From Firmicutes bacterium UBA3553 (GTDB lineage: Bacteria > Bacillota > Clostridia > Tissierellales > Sedimentibacteraceae): a DNA stretch of 62,630 nt. The stretch is from contig DFOA01000059.1 in NCBI GenBank assembly GCA_002381185.1, positions 102,056-164,685 of the forward strand, read 5' to 3'. Below the pieces are notes generated by a model that was not told the origin of the DNA, searched no databases, and worked only from the letters and a program-made list of their open reading frames with translations. The translations under genes and the position numbers were made by a program. Shown here in pieces: positions 17,415-25,914 of this stretch; position 1 is the stretch's first letter; each line of letters starts with the position of its first letter.

Positions 17415-18113
17415 ATGATTAAAGCATATTACACAGCAACGAACGGGGCAATGAGTACTCAAAATTATCTGGATGTTATTTCAAACAACATGTCAAATGT
17501 ACAAACTGAAGGCTATAAGAAATCAAAGCCGGAGTTTTCAGATTTATTGTATACGAACATAAGAGGTGCTGAAGGTACCGACACAGAATTAAAATCAGGA
17601 AGCGGCTCAAAAATTAATAAGGTTGATGTTATATTTACTCAGGGTACACCTGTAAGTACAGGAGTTCCTACTGACTTTGCAATTCAAGGAGATGGTTTTT
17701 TTGCTGTTCAGTTTGAAGAAGAAAATTTATTTACAAGAGGCGGAAGCTTTGAAATTACTAATATAGATGATGAAAAATACCTTACTTACCAGGGCGGTTA
17801 TGTGTTAAATAAAGATGAAGAACCTATAATTGTGGAAAATACTGACGATATAGAAGTAGGAGTGTTTGTTTTTAACAACAATGGGGACTTGCAGCAGGCA
17901 GGGAACAATTTGTTCAGAATTTCAAATGAGGATGCAGAGTACAGCCTTCTCGAAGATTCCAGAGTAATGAAAGGTTTTGTGGAAGCGTCAAATGTGGAAG
18001 TTTCTGAAGAAATGGTGAAGCTTATACAAATACAGCGGGCTTTCCAGCTTAATTCAAGCGTAATAAAGACAGCAGATGAAATAGAGCAGACAATAAATAC
18101 TTTAAGAGGCTAA
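17415..18113 (+). CDS. flgG: Flagellar rod/hook-basal body protein, FlgG/FlhP type
   Basis: This is the second rod-type protein, 232 residues long. The N-terminus has MSTQNYLDVISNNMSNVQTEGYKK. The middle has TDFAIQGDGFFAVQF, and the end has ASNVEVSEEMVKLIQIQRAFQLNSSVIKTADE. These are the three conserved blocks of FlgG. GGAGGAGC precedes the ATG and the gap to the previous gene is 9 bases. It should build the distal rod that passes the cell wall. It is slightly shorter than enteric FlgG (about 260). Confidence 0.88.
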   Translation: MIKAYYTATNGAMSTQNYLDVISNNMSNVQTEGYKKSKPEFSDLLYTNIRGAEGTDTELKSGSGSKINKVDVIFTQGTPVSTGVPTDFAIQGDGFFAVQFEEENLFTRGGSFEITNIDDEKYLTYQGGYVLNKDEEPIIVENTDDIEVGVFVFNNNGDLQQAGNNLFRISNEDAEYSLLEDSRVMKGFVEASNVEVSEEMVKLIQIQRAFQLNSSVIKTADEIEQTINTLRG

Positions 18114-18179
18114 CAGGTATATATATGTAATGAACAACGGTTGATTAGTTTTAAAATAACATTTAAACGAGAGGCGAGT

Positions 18180-19658
18180 ATGGACAATACAAATACCAAT
18201 AATCAAAATTTAAATATTACAGGAGATAGTCCCGATATTTTTCAGGATGAACAACCCAAATACAAAATTAATCATCTTGTTTCTGCTAACAAATTAAAGG
18301 TATATATAAGAATCGAGCTGCTTGACCAAAAAGCAGAAGTAGATTATGAGGATATACTCTCTTATTTAGCTGAGCAAAATATTGTATACGGCATAAGAGA
18401 AGAAGAAATTAAATGTTACTGCGGCAGAAAGGAGTATTCCAAGGAGCTTATAGCAGCCGTGGGCAAGGAACCTATAAATGGAATAGATGCCCGGATTGTT
18501 TATGGCTTTGATACTTCCAAAGAAAAAAAACTCAAGGAAAATGCCGACGGAACCATTGATTTCAGAAATTTAGACAATGTGATAAATGTAACCAAGGGTA
18601 CTGTTTTGTGCCATATAATTCCTGCTCAGGATGGAGAAAATGGAATTGATGTATATGGTGAAACCGTACCATATAAAAGGGGAAATAATGCTTCCTTTAA
18701 CTATGGAAACAACACATATATATCCAACGACGGACTTTTCCTGTTTGCAGGCATTGATGGATGTGCCGAATTTAAAAATGATAAGGTGTTTGTAGAGAAT
18801 ATCTACAGAGTCAACCATGTTGACAACACAACAGGAAATATAGACTTTATTGGAAGTGTAGTCATAAACGGAGATGTGAAGGAAGGTTTTTCTGTTAATG
18901 CCAAGGGTGATATTAAAATTAGAGGAATGGTTGAAGGCGCATACATAAAATCTGACAGCGACGTTGTGATCAGCAAGGGTATGAACGGCATGGGCAAGGG
19001 CAGCATTTACGCAAAGGGTAATATAACAAGCAAGTATATTGAAAATGCGTCAATTGAGTCTGAAAAATCCGTATTTGCCGAAGCACTGATAAACAGTAAT
19101 GTGGTTGCAGGAGATTCTATAATTCTTAGAGGTACATCTTCTGCAATAATAGGCGGAACCAGTCAGGCAGAAAATATTATTTATGCCAAGACAGTGGGAG
19201 GCAGGACAAATCCTGAGACAAATTTAATAATAACTCTTGCAAAATACCAGGCAGAGCAAAAATTAATTGATGCCAAAAAAAGATTGAATTATCAGTTAGA
19301 AAAAGAATTAATCGTAAAAAACAATGAAATAAGAGAAATAGATGAAAAAATAGATTTAATTTTGAATTCTTCATTGGACAATGACAATAAAAATTCTGTT
19401 CAGAAACAGCTGTTATTTATGAAAATAAAAATCAACAACGAAATATATGAAATAAAAAGACAGCTTACGGAAATAATTCCCACTGATAATATTGCTGACC
19501 ACAAGATTATCTGCAAGGGCATAATGTATTCAAATACAAGATTAACAATCGGATGGATGAAGTACAGGGTAAGGCAGGATATCAGCTACAGCAAAATGTA
19601 CAATGATGGCAATGATATTTCAATTGTGCCGTTAAATCCCGCCGACTTGGAACTTTAA
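18180..19658 (+). CDS. fapA: FapA (DUF342) flagellar-associated protein
   Basis: This is a 492-residue DUF342 protein. The N-terminal domain (about 40-190) binds no known ligand. The middle is a right-handed beta-helix with polymer-forming repeats (FIGSVVINGDVKEGFSVNAK then GDIKIRGMVEGAYI). A coiled coil follows around 360-440. FapA was named in Vibrio as a flagellar assembly factor, and related proteins sit in Clostridial motility operons; the exact role here is unknown. The start at ATG 18180 follows GAGAGGCGAG; it is the start that fits the MDNTNTNN leader. Confidence 0.85.
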   Translation: MDNTNTNNQNLNITGDSPDIFQDEQPKYKINHLVSANKLKVYIRIELLDQKAEVDYEDILSYLAEQNIVYGIREEEIKCYCGRKEYSKELIAAVGKEPINGIDARIVYGFDTSKEKKLKENADGTIDFRNLDNVINVTKGTVLCHIIPAQDGENGIDVYGETVPYKRGNNASFNYGNNTYISNDGLFLFAGIDGCAEFKNDKVFVENIYRVNHVDNTTGNIDFIGSVVINGDVKEGFSVNAKGDIKIRGMVEGAYIKSDSDVVISKGMNGMGKGSIYAKGNITSKYIENASIESEKSVFAEALINSNVVAGDSIILRGTSSAIIGGTSQAENIIYAKTVGGRTNPETNLIITLAKYQAEQKLIDAKKRLNYQLEKELIVKNNEIREIDEKIDLILNSSLDNDNKNSVQKQLLFMKIKINNEIYEIKRQLTEIIPTDNIADHKIICKGIMYSNTRLTIGWMKYRVRQDISYSKMYNDGNDISIVPLNPADLEL

Positions 19659-19715
19659 AAAATTATACAAGTCATTCATCAAAGCGAAGATCATAAACAA
19701 TAAGGGGGCAGTAAT

Positions 19716-20321
19716 TTGGAATTAAATGAAATTCACATAGATGTATTGAAGGAAATAGGTAATATAGGAGCAGGAAATGCAGCAACATCTCTTTCTCAAA
19801 TGCTTTCAAAGCGAATAGATATGAATGTTCCGGAAGTAAGCTTGTTAAATTATGATGATGTTATAGACTCCATAGGAGGAGCTGAAAATATTGTCGTAGG
19901 AATTTTAGTCAGTTTTGAAGGAGATATTGATGGAGTAATTCTGTTTTTGCTCAAAAAGGAATTTGTTCACTTAATAATAAATTCATTGCTCGGAACAGAG
20001 CTTCACAATTTTGAAGAAATATCTGAAATGGAAATGTCAGCTTTATCTGAGATTAGCAATATTATGGTATCATCATATGTAAATTCAATTTCATCGCTTA
20101 CTGAGATGAAAATAGATATAACTGTGCCATCATTAAATATTGATATGTCAGGAGCTCTGCTGGATGCTGTGACAGCAGAATTTTCCGAAGCAGCCGACAG
20201 GGTAATTTTTATTAAGGAAAAATACTTTTGTCAGGATGAAACAGTATACAGCCACATGCTTTTATTGCCGAGTATGACATCCCTGGAAATTTTGCTGAAG
20301 AGGTTTGGATTAGATATATGA
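19716..20321 (+). CDS. cheC: CheY-P phosphatase CheC
   Basis: CheC removes phosphate from CheY and, with CheD, gives adaptation feedback. Both active-site helices are intact: E13/N16 in LKEIGNIGAGNAATSL and a second ExxN in LSEISNIMVSSYVNS. The 201-residue length is normal. The start is TTG with GGGGGCAG upstream. It overlaps cheD by four bases, which matches the physical CheC-CheD complex. FliY supplies a second phosphatase of the same family at the motor. Confidence 0.94.
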   Translation: MELNEIHIDVLKEIGNIGAGNAATSLSQMLSKRIDMNVPEVSLLNYDDVIDSIGGAENIVVGILVSFEGDIDGVILFLLKKEFVHLIINSLLGTELHNFEEISEMEMSALSEISNIMVSSYVNSISSLTEMKIDITVPSLNIDMSGALLDAVTAEFSEAADRVIFIKEKYFCQDETVYSHMLLLPSMTSLEILLKRFGLDI

Positions 20322-20800
20322 GTCAGGAAATAAACGTAGGAATTTCAGATATGAAAATTGCAAATGCCCCGGAGGGATTGATTTCATACGCACTTGGTTC
20401 ATGCGTGGGTATTTGCATAATAGACAAAGCAACTCAAATTGCAGGGATGGCTCATATAATGCTGCCATACAGCAACAATAACGACAAAGCAAGTATTTTC
20501 AAGTATGCTGATACAGGAATAGCAGAAATGATAAGGCAAATGGAGAATCTAGGATGCCTCCGCACAAGAATGATTGCAAAAATTGCAGGTGGGGCAAAGA
20601 TGTTCGATATAAAAGGAAGCTCAGCCATAGGCAGCATAGGTGACAGAAATATAGCTGCAACTAAGGAAACATTACAAAAAATGAAGGTAAGGCTATTATC
20701 TGAGGATGTGGGAGAAAATTACGGACGAACAATAATTTTTGACAGCAGCACAGGAAACTTGACAATCAAATCCTTCGGCAAAAACCTAAAAGTAATATAA
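20318..20800 (+). CDS. cheD: Chemoreceptor glutamine deamidase CheD
   Basis: CheD deamidates receptor glutamines and is regulated by CheC bound to CheY-P. The catalytic cysteine C29 lies in YALGSCVGICIID and the catalytic histidine H46 in AGMAHIMLP. Further conserved blocks are KIAGGAKMFD and VGENYGRTI. The 160-residue length is typical. The gene ends the first long plus-strand operon and is followed by the palindrome at 20,803-20,865. Confidence 0.95.
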   Translation: MSQEINVGISDMKIANAPEGLISYALGSCVGICIIDKATQIAGMAHIMLPYSNNNDKASIFKYADTGIAEMIRQMENLGCLRTRMIAKIAGGAKMFDIKGSSAIGSIGDRNIAATKETLQKMKVRLLSEDVGENYGRTIIFDSSTGNLTIKSFGKNLKVI

Positions 20801-20802
20801 AT

Positions 20803-20865
20803 GCAAAAAGGGGACGGTTCTTTTTGCTACCAATTTGGTAACAAAAAGAAACCGTCCCTTTTTGC
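20803..20865. terminator. Long palindrome, probable bidirectional terminator and dispersed repeat
   Basis: The left arm GCAAAAAGGGGACGGTT (20803-20819) faces AACCGTCCCTTTTTGC (20850-20865), with the inner part (CTTTTTG-CTACC / GGTAAC-AAAAAG) also pairing, leaving a loop of a few bases. Poly-A on one side and poly-T on the other allow termination for both strands. It lies between the convergent ends of cheD and the minus-strand ComFB gene. A GGGACGGTTC...GAACCGTCCC palindrome of this kind is a common dispersed element in Clostridia. Confidence 0.75.
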
Positions 20866-20879
20866 CCGTTTTGCCTTGC

Positions 20880-21149
20880 TTAGTGATTAGGATGTTTTGA
20901 AACAAATTCAATGGCTTTAATAACCTCTGTAATTACTTCTGCCTGGTGCTGGGCTTCAAGTGCGGAATATTCAGCGAAAACCTCTCCCTTTTTCGTTGTG
21001 GTGTAGCAAGGCTTAATATTGTTGAGAGATTTTGCCAAAATATCCTCGATGCATTGGTCACACTTGCAGATATTTTTATAAGCAGAATCGGTTTTTAAAG
21101 CGTTGTTCAGATAATTCTTTACTATTTCCTCCATGTAATTTACTAACAT
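20880..21149 (-). CDS. ComFB-family protein
   Basis: This 89-residue protein begins MLVNYMEEIVKNYLNN and contains CKCDQCIEDILAKSLNNIKPCY followed by KGE, the complete ComFB pattern, including the cysteine pair that can bind a metal. In Bacillus comFB lies in a competence operon but is dispensable; in cyanobacteria ComFB-domain proteins have been reported as cyclic-nucleotide receptors. Here it ends an operon that also encodes a PilZ protein, so a signalling role is attractive but unproven. A GGGGGA site precedes the ATG, 16 bases after the SLH gene. Confidence 0.85.
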   Translation of the reverse strand: MLVNYMEEIVKNYLNNALKTDSAYKNICKCDQCIEDILAKSLNNIKPCYTTTKKGEVFAEYSALEAQHQAEVITEVIKAIEFVSKHPNH

Positions 21150-21165
21150 ATGTCCCCCTAATATT

Positions 21166-22950
21166 TTAATTTATTTTTTCTCTGTACATTCCGACAACAG
21201 AAATTATTATGTCAAGGTAATATTCGTGCATTCCAATATCCTTAAAATCATAATATTTATTGTATAATTTGTTAATATGGGATAACTCAATATTTGACGG
21301 ATTGATGCCATACAGCATGTTTATGGCGTGAACCACCTCACCTCTTGTTATTGCCTTGTCAGGATAAAACTTATCCGTTTCACTTGTAACAAGATTTCTG
21401 CTTGCAATTTTTATAATTTCACTTTCAGCCCAATGCTGTCTGATGTCGCTGAAATTCTGGTTGCTCGAAGCCGGCAGATTGTTTAACAGGGACTTATAAG
21501 TGCTTATTTTAGTCAGCATCTGGCAAAATTCGGCTCTGGTAACATTGTTGTCAGGCTTGAAGGTTTTATCCTTGTATCCTGATACATATTTTTTGCTGCT
21601 CCCCATAGCTATGTAATCTCTCGCCCAATGATTGGCCGTATCCGTAAATTTGGACTTTAAATGAGCACTGGTATCGTAGGGAAGATTATTCAGCCTGCAG
21701 AAGATTGTAACCATTTCCGCCCTGGATATGGGTGAATCAGGATTAAAGTTCTCAGAACTCTTTCCATTCATATATGCAGGAAGGGTATTTTCAAAATATT
21801 TTATGTCCTCGTCAGTTTTATCAAATTCCAGACCTATATTTTTAAATAAATCTTCAGTATATTTAAAATCGTGAACATCCAGGTTTATAGCATGCCTCCT
21901 TGGAGTCCTTCCGGAGGTGATTTTTATTGTTTTTATAGTTCTGTTGCCCTCTTTGTCAACAACAGTGAAAAGATACTCGCCTTTATATGTTATTTCTGTT
22001 TTATGGCTGTATGAGAATGTATTGCCTGTATTTACAGGAACGTATTGCCCGTCAAATGTAATGACATAGGCAATGCCGTAATCATCTTCTGCTTCCAAAT
22101 CAAATGTCAGGTTATTAACAATGTCGATATCGACAGTCGGTCTTCTGTAGTCAATTCCGGTAATATTGAAGCTGAACACATGCTTTGAATTTTCTGACTT
22201 CACCAGGACTTCATAAATTCCGTTGTCATCGTAAATATCCTTTGAAGGATACGCTTCATAGTACAGGCTGTCTGAAAAATTATACCCGTTATACTCCACG
22301 ACCGTGCTGTAATCATTGTAATTTACAGGAGATAAATATATTAAAAGATAAAATTCTCCTGATTTTATAATTTTGTAGTTTAATGATTCATCATCAATTT
22401 TAATGTTTAAACTGTACGGTACATTGTTTTGTAATTCACCGATATAATAATTTACTTCATTGGTAATAGATGTGCCTTTTGGGGTTGTGACATTTCTTAA
22501 CTTGTCTATATGCATATTCAATAAAATTTGCTTTTTCTCATAATCATACATTAACTTGTAATCAAAATACACTGTATCATTATTCTTGTCTTCCTTTGAA
22601 TCATCAGCCTCATTATTAATTTCCTTTGCTTTATAAACAAATGTTTTTTTCTGAGTGCCGTAGTAAACAGTGAAAGGATATTCTCCATCTCTGTCTACAA
22701 CATAGTCTGCAGTTTTCCCTTCAACAAGGTATCCTGAAGGAAGATATATGTAATAGGTTGTGTCTTCATCATCTTCGATTACGCCTCCATTATATCTGAA
22801 GGGAGCAATCGTTACTTTTTTGAAGCTTGTTCCCGATACACCTGTTTCGGTAAATTTTGCTCTTAAATAATTGCTTTCTGCACCGCAGACAATATTGAAG
22901 GTGCTTAAAATCATCATTACAGCAATAGTAAAAATTGTTATCTTTTTCAT
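21166..22950 (-). CDS. Secreted protein with three C-terminal SLH domains
   Basis: The 594-residue protein starts with a signal peptide (MKKITIFTIAVMMILSTFNIVCGA). Two or more beta-rich, Ig-like domains follow (residues about 30-370; a segment with DYGIAYVITFDGQYV and a later VVDKEGNRTIKTIKI). Three SLH domains fill about 390-590, each with an FxD...HWA...I block and a later TRAE/TRGE motif. SLH domains bind pyruvylated cell-wall polymer, so the protein should be displayed on the cell surface. What the Ig-like half binds is unknown. It lies 8 bases after the PilZ gene, inside the FtsA-like/PilZ/ComFB operon. Confidence 0.88.
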   Translation of the reverse strand: MKKITIFTIAVMMILSTFNIVCGAESNYLRAKFTETGVSGTSFKKVTIAPFRYNGGVIEDDEDTTYYIYLPSGYLVEGKTADYVVDRDGEYPFTVYYGTQKKTFVYKAKEINNEADDSKEDKNNDTVYFDYKLMYDYEKKQILLNMHIDKLRNVTTPKGTSITNEVNYYIGELQNNVPYSLNIKIDDESLNYKIIKSGEFYLLIYLSPVNYNDYSTVVEYNGYNFSDSLYYEAYPSKDIYDDNGIYEVLVKSENSKHVFSFNITGIDYRRPTVDIDIVNNLTFDLEAEDDYGIAYVITFDGQYVPVNTGNTFSYSHKTEITYKGEYLFTVVDKEGNRTIKTIKITSGRTPRRHAINLDVHDFKYTEDLFKNIGLEFDKTDEDIKYFENTLPAYMNGKSSENFNPDSPISRAEMVTIFCRLNNLPYDTSAHLKSKFTDTANHWARDYIAMGSSKKYVSGYKDKTFKPDNNVTRAEFCQMLTKISTYKSLLNNLPASSNQNFSDIRQHWAESEIIKIASRNLVTSETDKFYPDKAITRGEVVHAINMLYGINPSNIELSHINKLYNKYYDFKDIGMHEYYLDIIISVVGMYREKIN

Positions 22951-22958
22951 CTAGACTC

Positions 22959-23591
22959 CTATCTGTTTTTGTAAAGCTTAAGCTGCCTGTCATACAAATA
23001 TTTTGTTATGATAGCTTCATCAAAGCCCCGCAGTTTTTTGAAAATGCATCCGTAATTGATTGCAGCAAGCTCTCTCGTTTTTTTGTCATATACTTTGTCT
23101 AACCTTAATACCTTGGCCTTAATTAATACAATTGGATACTTTAAGTACTGAAACTTAAATGTAATTATATCATTTATCCGTAAGTCATAATTAGAAGAAA
23201 CCAACATCCCGCCAATGCTTAAATTAAGCATATTGATTTTAATATCAGGAAAATCATCTGTTATATCTTCATCATTTCTTTCCAGATGTTCTATGTAAAA
23301 GGATAAATCTGTTTTTACCTTTAAAGAATTCCTTCTTTCCATAACAGGTTCTGCACGCATGATACGAGCATTAAGCTGGTTTGAGGATGCAACGGTTACC
23401 ACACAAAAATAAGGCATTATTCCTGAGAATTCATTATATATTTCTATGTGAATTTCTGTGCCGGAATTTAATTCAGGCATATCGAAACCTTTAACTTTAA
23501 TCATTCCGCCGTTTAGACTCAATAACTGTCCTATTCCCAAGAGTTTTTTATTAACATCAAAAATTTTGACCGTTTTTTCCGTATTTTCCAT
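22959..23591 (-). CDS. PilZ-domain, YcgR-like c-di-GMP receptor
   Basis: The 210-residue protein has an N-terminal YcgR-type domain (about 1-80) and a C-terminal PilZ domain (about 82-205). The PilZ motif N123-x-S125-x-G127-G128 (NLSIGG) is intact. The arginine motif reads ERRNSLK: R87 is followed four residues later by K91 instead of the usual R. YcgR/DgrA/MotI proteins brake flagellar rotation when c-di-GMP is high. The gene is in a minus-strand operon of flagellar-like genes, so a motility-linked role is likely. Confidence 0.88.
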   Translation of the reverse strand: MENTEKTVKIFDVNKKLLGIGQLLSLNGGMIKVKGFDMPELNSGTEIHIEIYNEFSGIMPYFCVVTVASSNQLNARIMRAEPVMERRNSLKVKTDLSFYIEHLERNDEDITDDFPDIKINMLNLSIGGMLVSSNYDLRINDIITFKFQYLKYPIVLIKAKVLRLDKVYDKKTRELAAINYGCIFKKLRGFDEAIITKYLYDRQLKLYKNR

Positions 23592-23614
23592 GATGCCTCC
23601 TTAAATCAACCATG

Positions 23615-25630
23615 TTATTCAGAATCCCATTTTATAACTATATCGTCATTGTCGGATATGAAATTTAAATAAGAAGCTTCCTTGCCGTTGTGAAGCAAGA
23701 CAATATTGCCTTTTGGATTTGAAGGATCTATATCTGTGTAAATTAACATATCCGCAAATATATAGGGCGTATTATCATCTCGTTTTGGCAGACTTACAAT
23801 TTTATTGTTTACTTTCACTTTTAGAAATTCTTGCTTTTTTATTTCTTCATCCGAAATTGTTATGGCGGCGTATTCTTTATTAAAGTTTATTGAGACATCA
23901 TTTTTCAAAACATCTATTCTTAACCCGTCATAGAGCTGAAGATCCAAATCAACCGTGCTGCCGTTTACAAAGCTTTGGTGCAAATTTTCATCCATTTTAT
24001 ACAGCTTGTATAAATCTCTGATTGTTTTTATCCGCTCAACTTCAATCGAATCAGAATTGCCTATTATGTAATCTCCTGTAACCTCTGTATTATTTACAAA
24101 GTATCTTGCAAAAATGTCAGTCTTCATTCCGTTGAAATAAACACAGATGTCTTTGCTTCTTTCAACTATATCAGAAATTCTGACTGCGGGAGTTGCACCA
24201 TCCTTAGCAGGTATGACCTCAATTTTATCTCCCGGCCTGATTGTAGTTTCAATGTTTGCGGCGGACGAATTCACATAAATTTGTGACGGAGAAGAAAATT
24301 CCCCGGCATAGTAATGCTGCTTACCGTTTACATAAAATCTTAAGCTTTTACCTGAAAATCCTATTAATTTCTTAGTATCAAATCCTGACATCAATAGGGC
24401 ATCCATAACCTTCATCTGCCTGATTCCGTACAGCCTTACCTTTATATCATTAACCGAAACACTGAAAAAGTCATAGTTTTTATTTAATACAACGGAATAA
24501 GCAATGCCTAATGGCGTAATAAGTTCCGGACCATAGTCGTCAATTGCGGATAAATCGACATTACGAAGACTCTTTCTGTCAGTCAGTGCTATTCGGGATT
24601 CAGGAATATTCAAAAGCTCTGATAAGAATTCCCTCAGGAACGGAGTCTTGCTTCCTCCGCCTGCCAAAAATACAGCAGCGGGAGACTCCTTGTTCATTTT
24701 TGATATTTTTGCTGAAATATCTGCGCATAATTCGTATACTGCAGGTTTTATGATTTCAAGTATTTCTGTCCTGCTTACATCCTGGGTAAATCCCAGAATA
24801 TTTGTAATTGATATGTATTCACTTTCTGTTGACAAAGCCGCTTTTATTTCTTCAGCGGAATTAAAATCAACAATGTAATTTTTCATTATACATTCCGTTA
24901 TCTCATCACCGGCTACTGTTGCCATGTCATAGCCTACGACACTTCCGTTCTTGGATATTGCAATATCGGAAGTTCCGGCACCTATGTCTATGAGCGCTAA
25001 ATTTAAGAGCCTCAGTTCCGGAGGTATAATCAAATCCATAGCAGCAATGGGCTCTAAGGTTAAATTGCATACTTCAAGATTATTGTTATCCATGCAGGAA
25101 TAAAGTCCTTCAACAACCGTATGGGGCAAAAATGCTGCGATAATTTCAACGGAAACCTTACTTCCTCTGTGGCCTTCTATTTTTGACATGTTCCTTGAGT
25201 CCAGTTTATAACCCAGGACGCTGTAACCGACACAGTAAAATAAATCATTTGTGTCTGAGCTCTTTGAAAATACATCCTGCGCCAATTGGAGAGCTTCAAT
25301 TTCCATTGCCTTTATAAAATTATAGGCTACAGGAATCCTTGAGTCAGTATCCTTTTCCAGCAATATCCGTTCTGTTTTCAGTGCTCTACCTGCGGCTGCA
25401 ATGCATACCTTGTCCAATTTTATGTTGAGGCTTTCTTCCAGCTCTTTTTTGACACAGCCGACAATTCTGCTTACTTCTTTGATGTCTTCAATTTGGCCGT
25501 CAATCATGGAACGCTGCTTGTGAAAACAGTTTTTTATTTCTTTAACCTTTAATTCCTTGCTTATATTTTCACATACGGCGCCGACAACTGAACGAGTTCC
25601 TATATCTAATGCAAAGATTAAATCATTCAT
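23615..25630 (-). CDS. Long FtsA/Hsp70-fold ATPase with C-terminal beta-rich extension
   Basis: The N-terminal about 370 residues have the actin/Hsp70 ATPase fold with an FtsA-like layout: phosphate-1 loop ALDIGTRSVVGAV (about 7-19), a 1C/SHS2-type insert (KVCIAAAGRALKTERILLEK), phosphate-2 loop LIDIGAGTSDIAI and adenosine motif VFLAGGGSKTPFL. The remaining about 300 residues (KVMDALLMSGFDTKKLIGFSG onward) look like repeated ubiquitin/SLBB-like beta domains. The amphipathic membrane-anchor tail of true FtsA is not seen. No ftsZ or divisome gene is nearby. It is 2 bases after the FlhB-like gene and 23 bases before the PilZ gene, so it is probably not the division FtsA. Function unknown. Confidence 0.8.
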   Translation of the reverse strand: MNDLIFALDIGTRSVVGAVCENISKELKVKEIKNCFHKQRSMIDGQIEDIKEVSRIVGCVKKELEESLNIKLDKVCIAAAGRALKTERILLEKDTDSRIPVAYNFIKAMEIEALQLAQDVFSKSSDTNDLFYCVGYSVLGYKLDSRNMSKIEGHRGSKVSVEIIAAFLPHTVVEGLYSCMDNNNLEVCNLTLEPIAAMDLIIPPELRLLNLALIDIGAGTSDIAISKNGSVVGYDMATVAGDEITECIMKNYIVDFNSAEEIKAALSTESEYISITNILGFTQDVSRTEILEIIKPAVYELCADISAKISKMNKESPAAVFLAGGGSKTPFLREFLSELLNIPESRIALTDRKSLRNVDLSAIDDYGPELITPLGIAYSVVLNKNYDFFSVSVNDIKVRLYGIRQMKVMDALLMSGFDTKKLIGFSGKSLRFYVNGKQHYYAGEFSSPSQIYVNSSAANIETTIRPGDKIEVIPAKDGATPAVRISDIVERSKDICVYFNGMKTDIFARYFVNNTEVTGDYIIGNSDSIEVERIKTIRDLYKLYKMDENLHQSFVNGSTVDLDLQLYDGLRIDVLKNDVSINFNKEYAAITISDEEIKKQEFLKVKVNNKIVSLPKRDDNTPYIFADMLIYTDIDPSNPKGNIVLLHNGKEASYLNFISDNDDIVIKWDSE

Positions 25631-25632
25631 AT

Positions 25633-25914
25633 TTAAACCTCATCCTTAGGCATTTTGAAATTAAGAAAGTAAATATAAATGTCGACTATTGAGCTGAAAA
25701 GCTCTTCGGGTACTTCAGTACCCATATCAAGTTGTGACAACATGACAGACAGCGAGTCATCTTTGTATACGGGCACTCCGTTCTCTTCAGCAATTTCAAC
25801 AACCTTGTCTGCTATATATCCTGAACCGGACGCAATTACCACAGGGGCATTGTTTTTGTTAGGATCGTATTTTAAAGCAACAGCCCTTTTGGGTTTTTCT
25901 TTATATTGTGACAT
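25633..25914 (-). CDS. Stand-alone FlhB C-terminal domain protein (FlhX/YlqH type)
   Basis: The 93 residues match the part of FlhB after the NPTH cleavage site: PKRAVALKYDPNKNNAPVVIASGSGYIADKVVEIAEENGVPV, compared with FlhB's YAVAIKYD and later APIVLAKGMDNIALKIVEKAEE. It has no membrane segment and no NPTH, so it mimics the cleaved cytoplasmic C-domain. Bacillus YlqH and the FlhX proteins are of this type and can partly replace the FlhB C-domain. It overlaps the FliK-like gene by 14 bases, which pairs a ruler-like protein with a switch-domain partner. Confidence 0.9.
   Translation of the reverse strand: MSQYKEKPKRAVALKYDPNKNNAPVVIASGSGYIADKVVEIAEENGVPVYKDDSLSVMLSQLDMGTEVPEELFSSIVDIYIYFLNFKMPKDEV

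Noticed and set aside
23615..25630. Call as the cell-division protein FtsA
   Set aside because: It is about 250 residues longer, has no amphipathic C-terminal anchor, no ftsZ nearby, and lies in an operon of flagellar-type genes.
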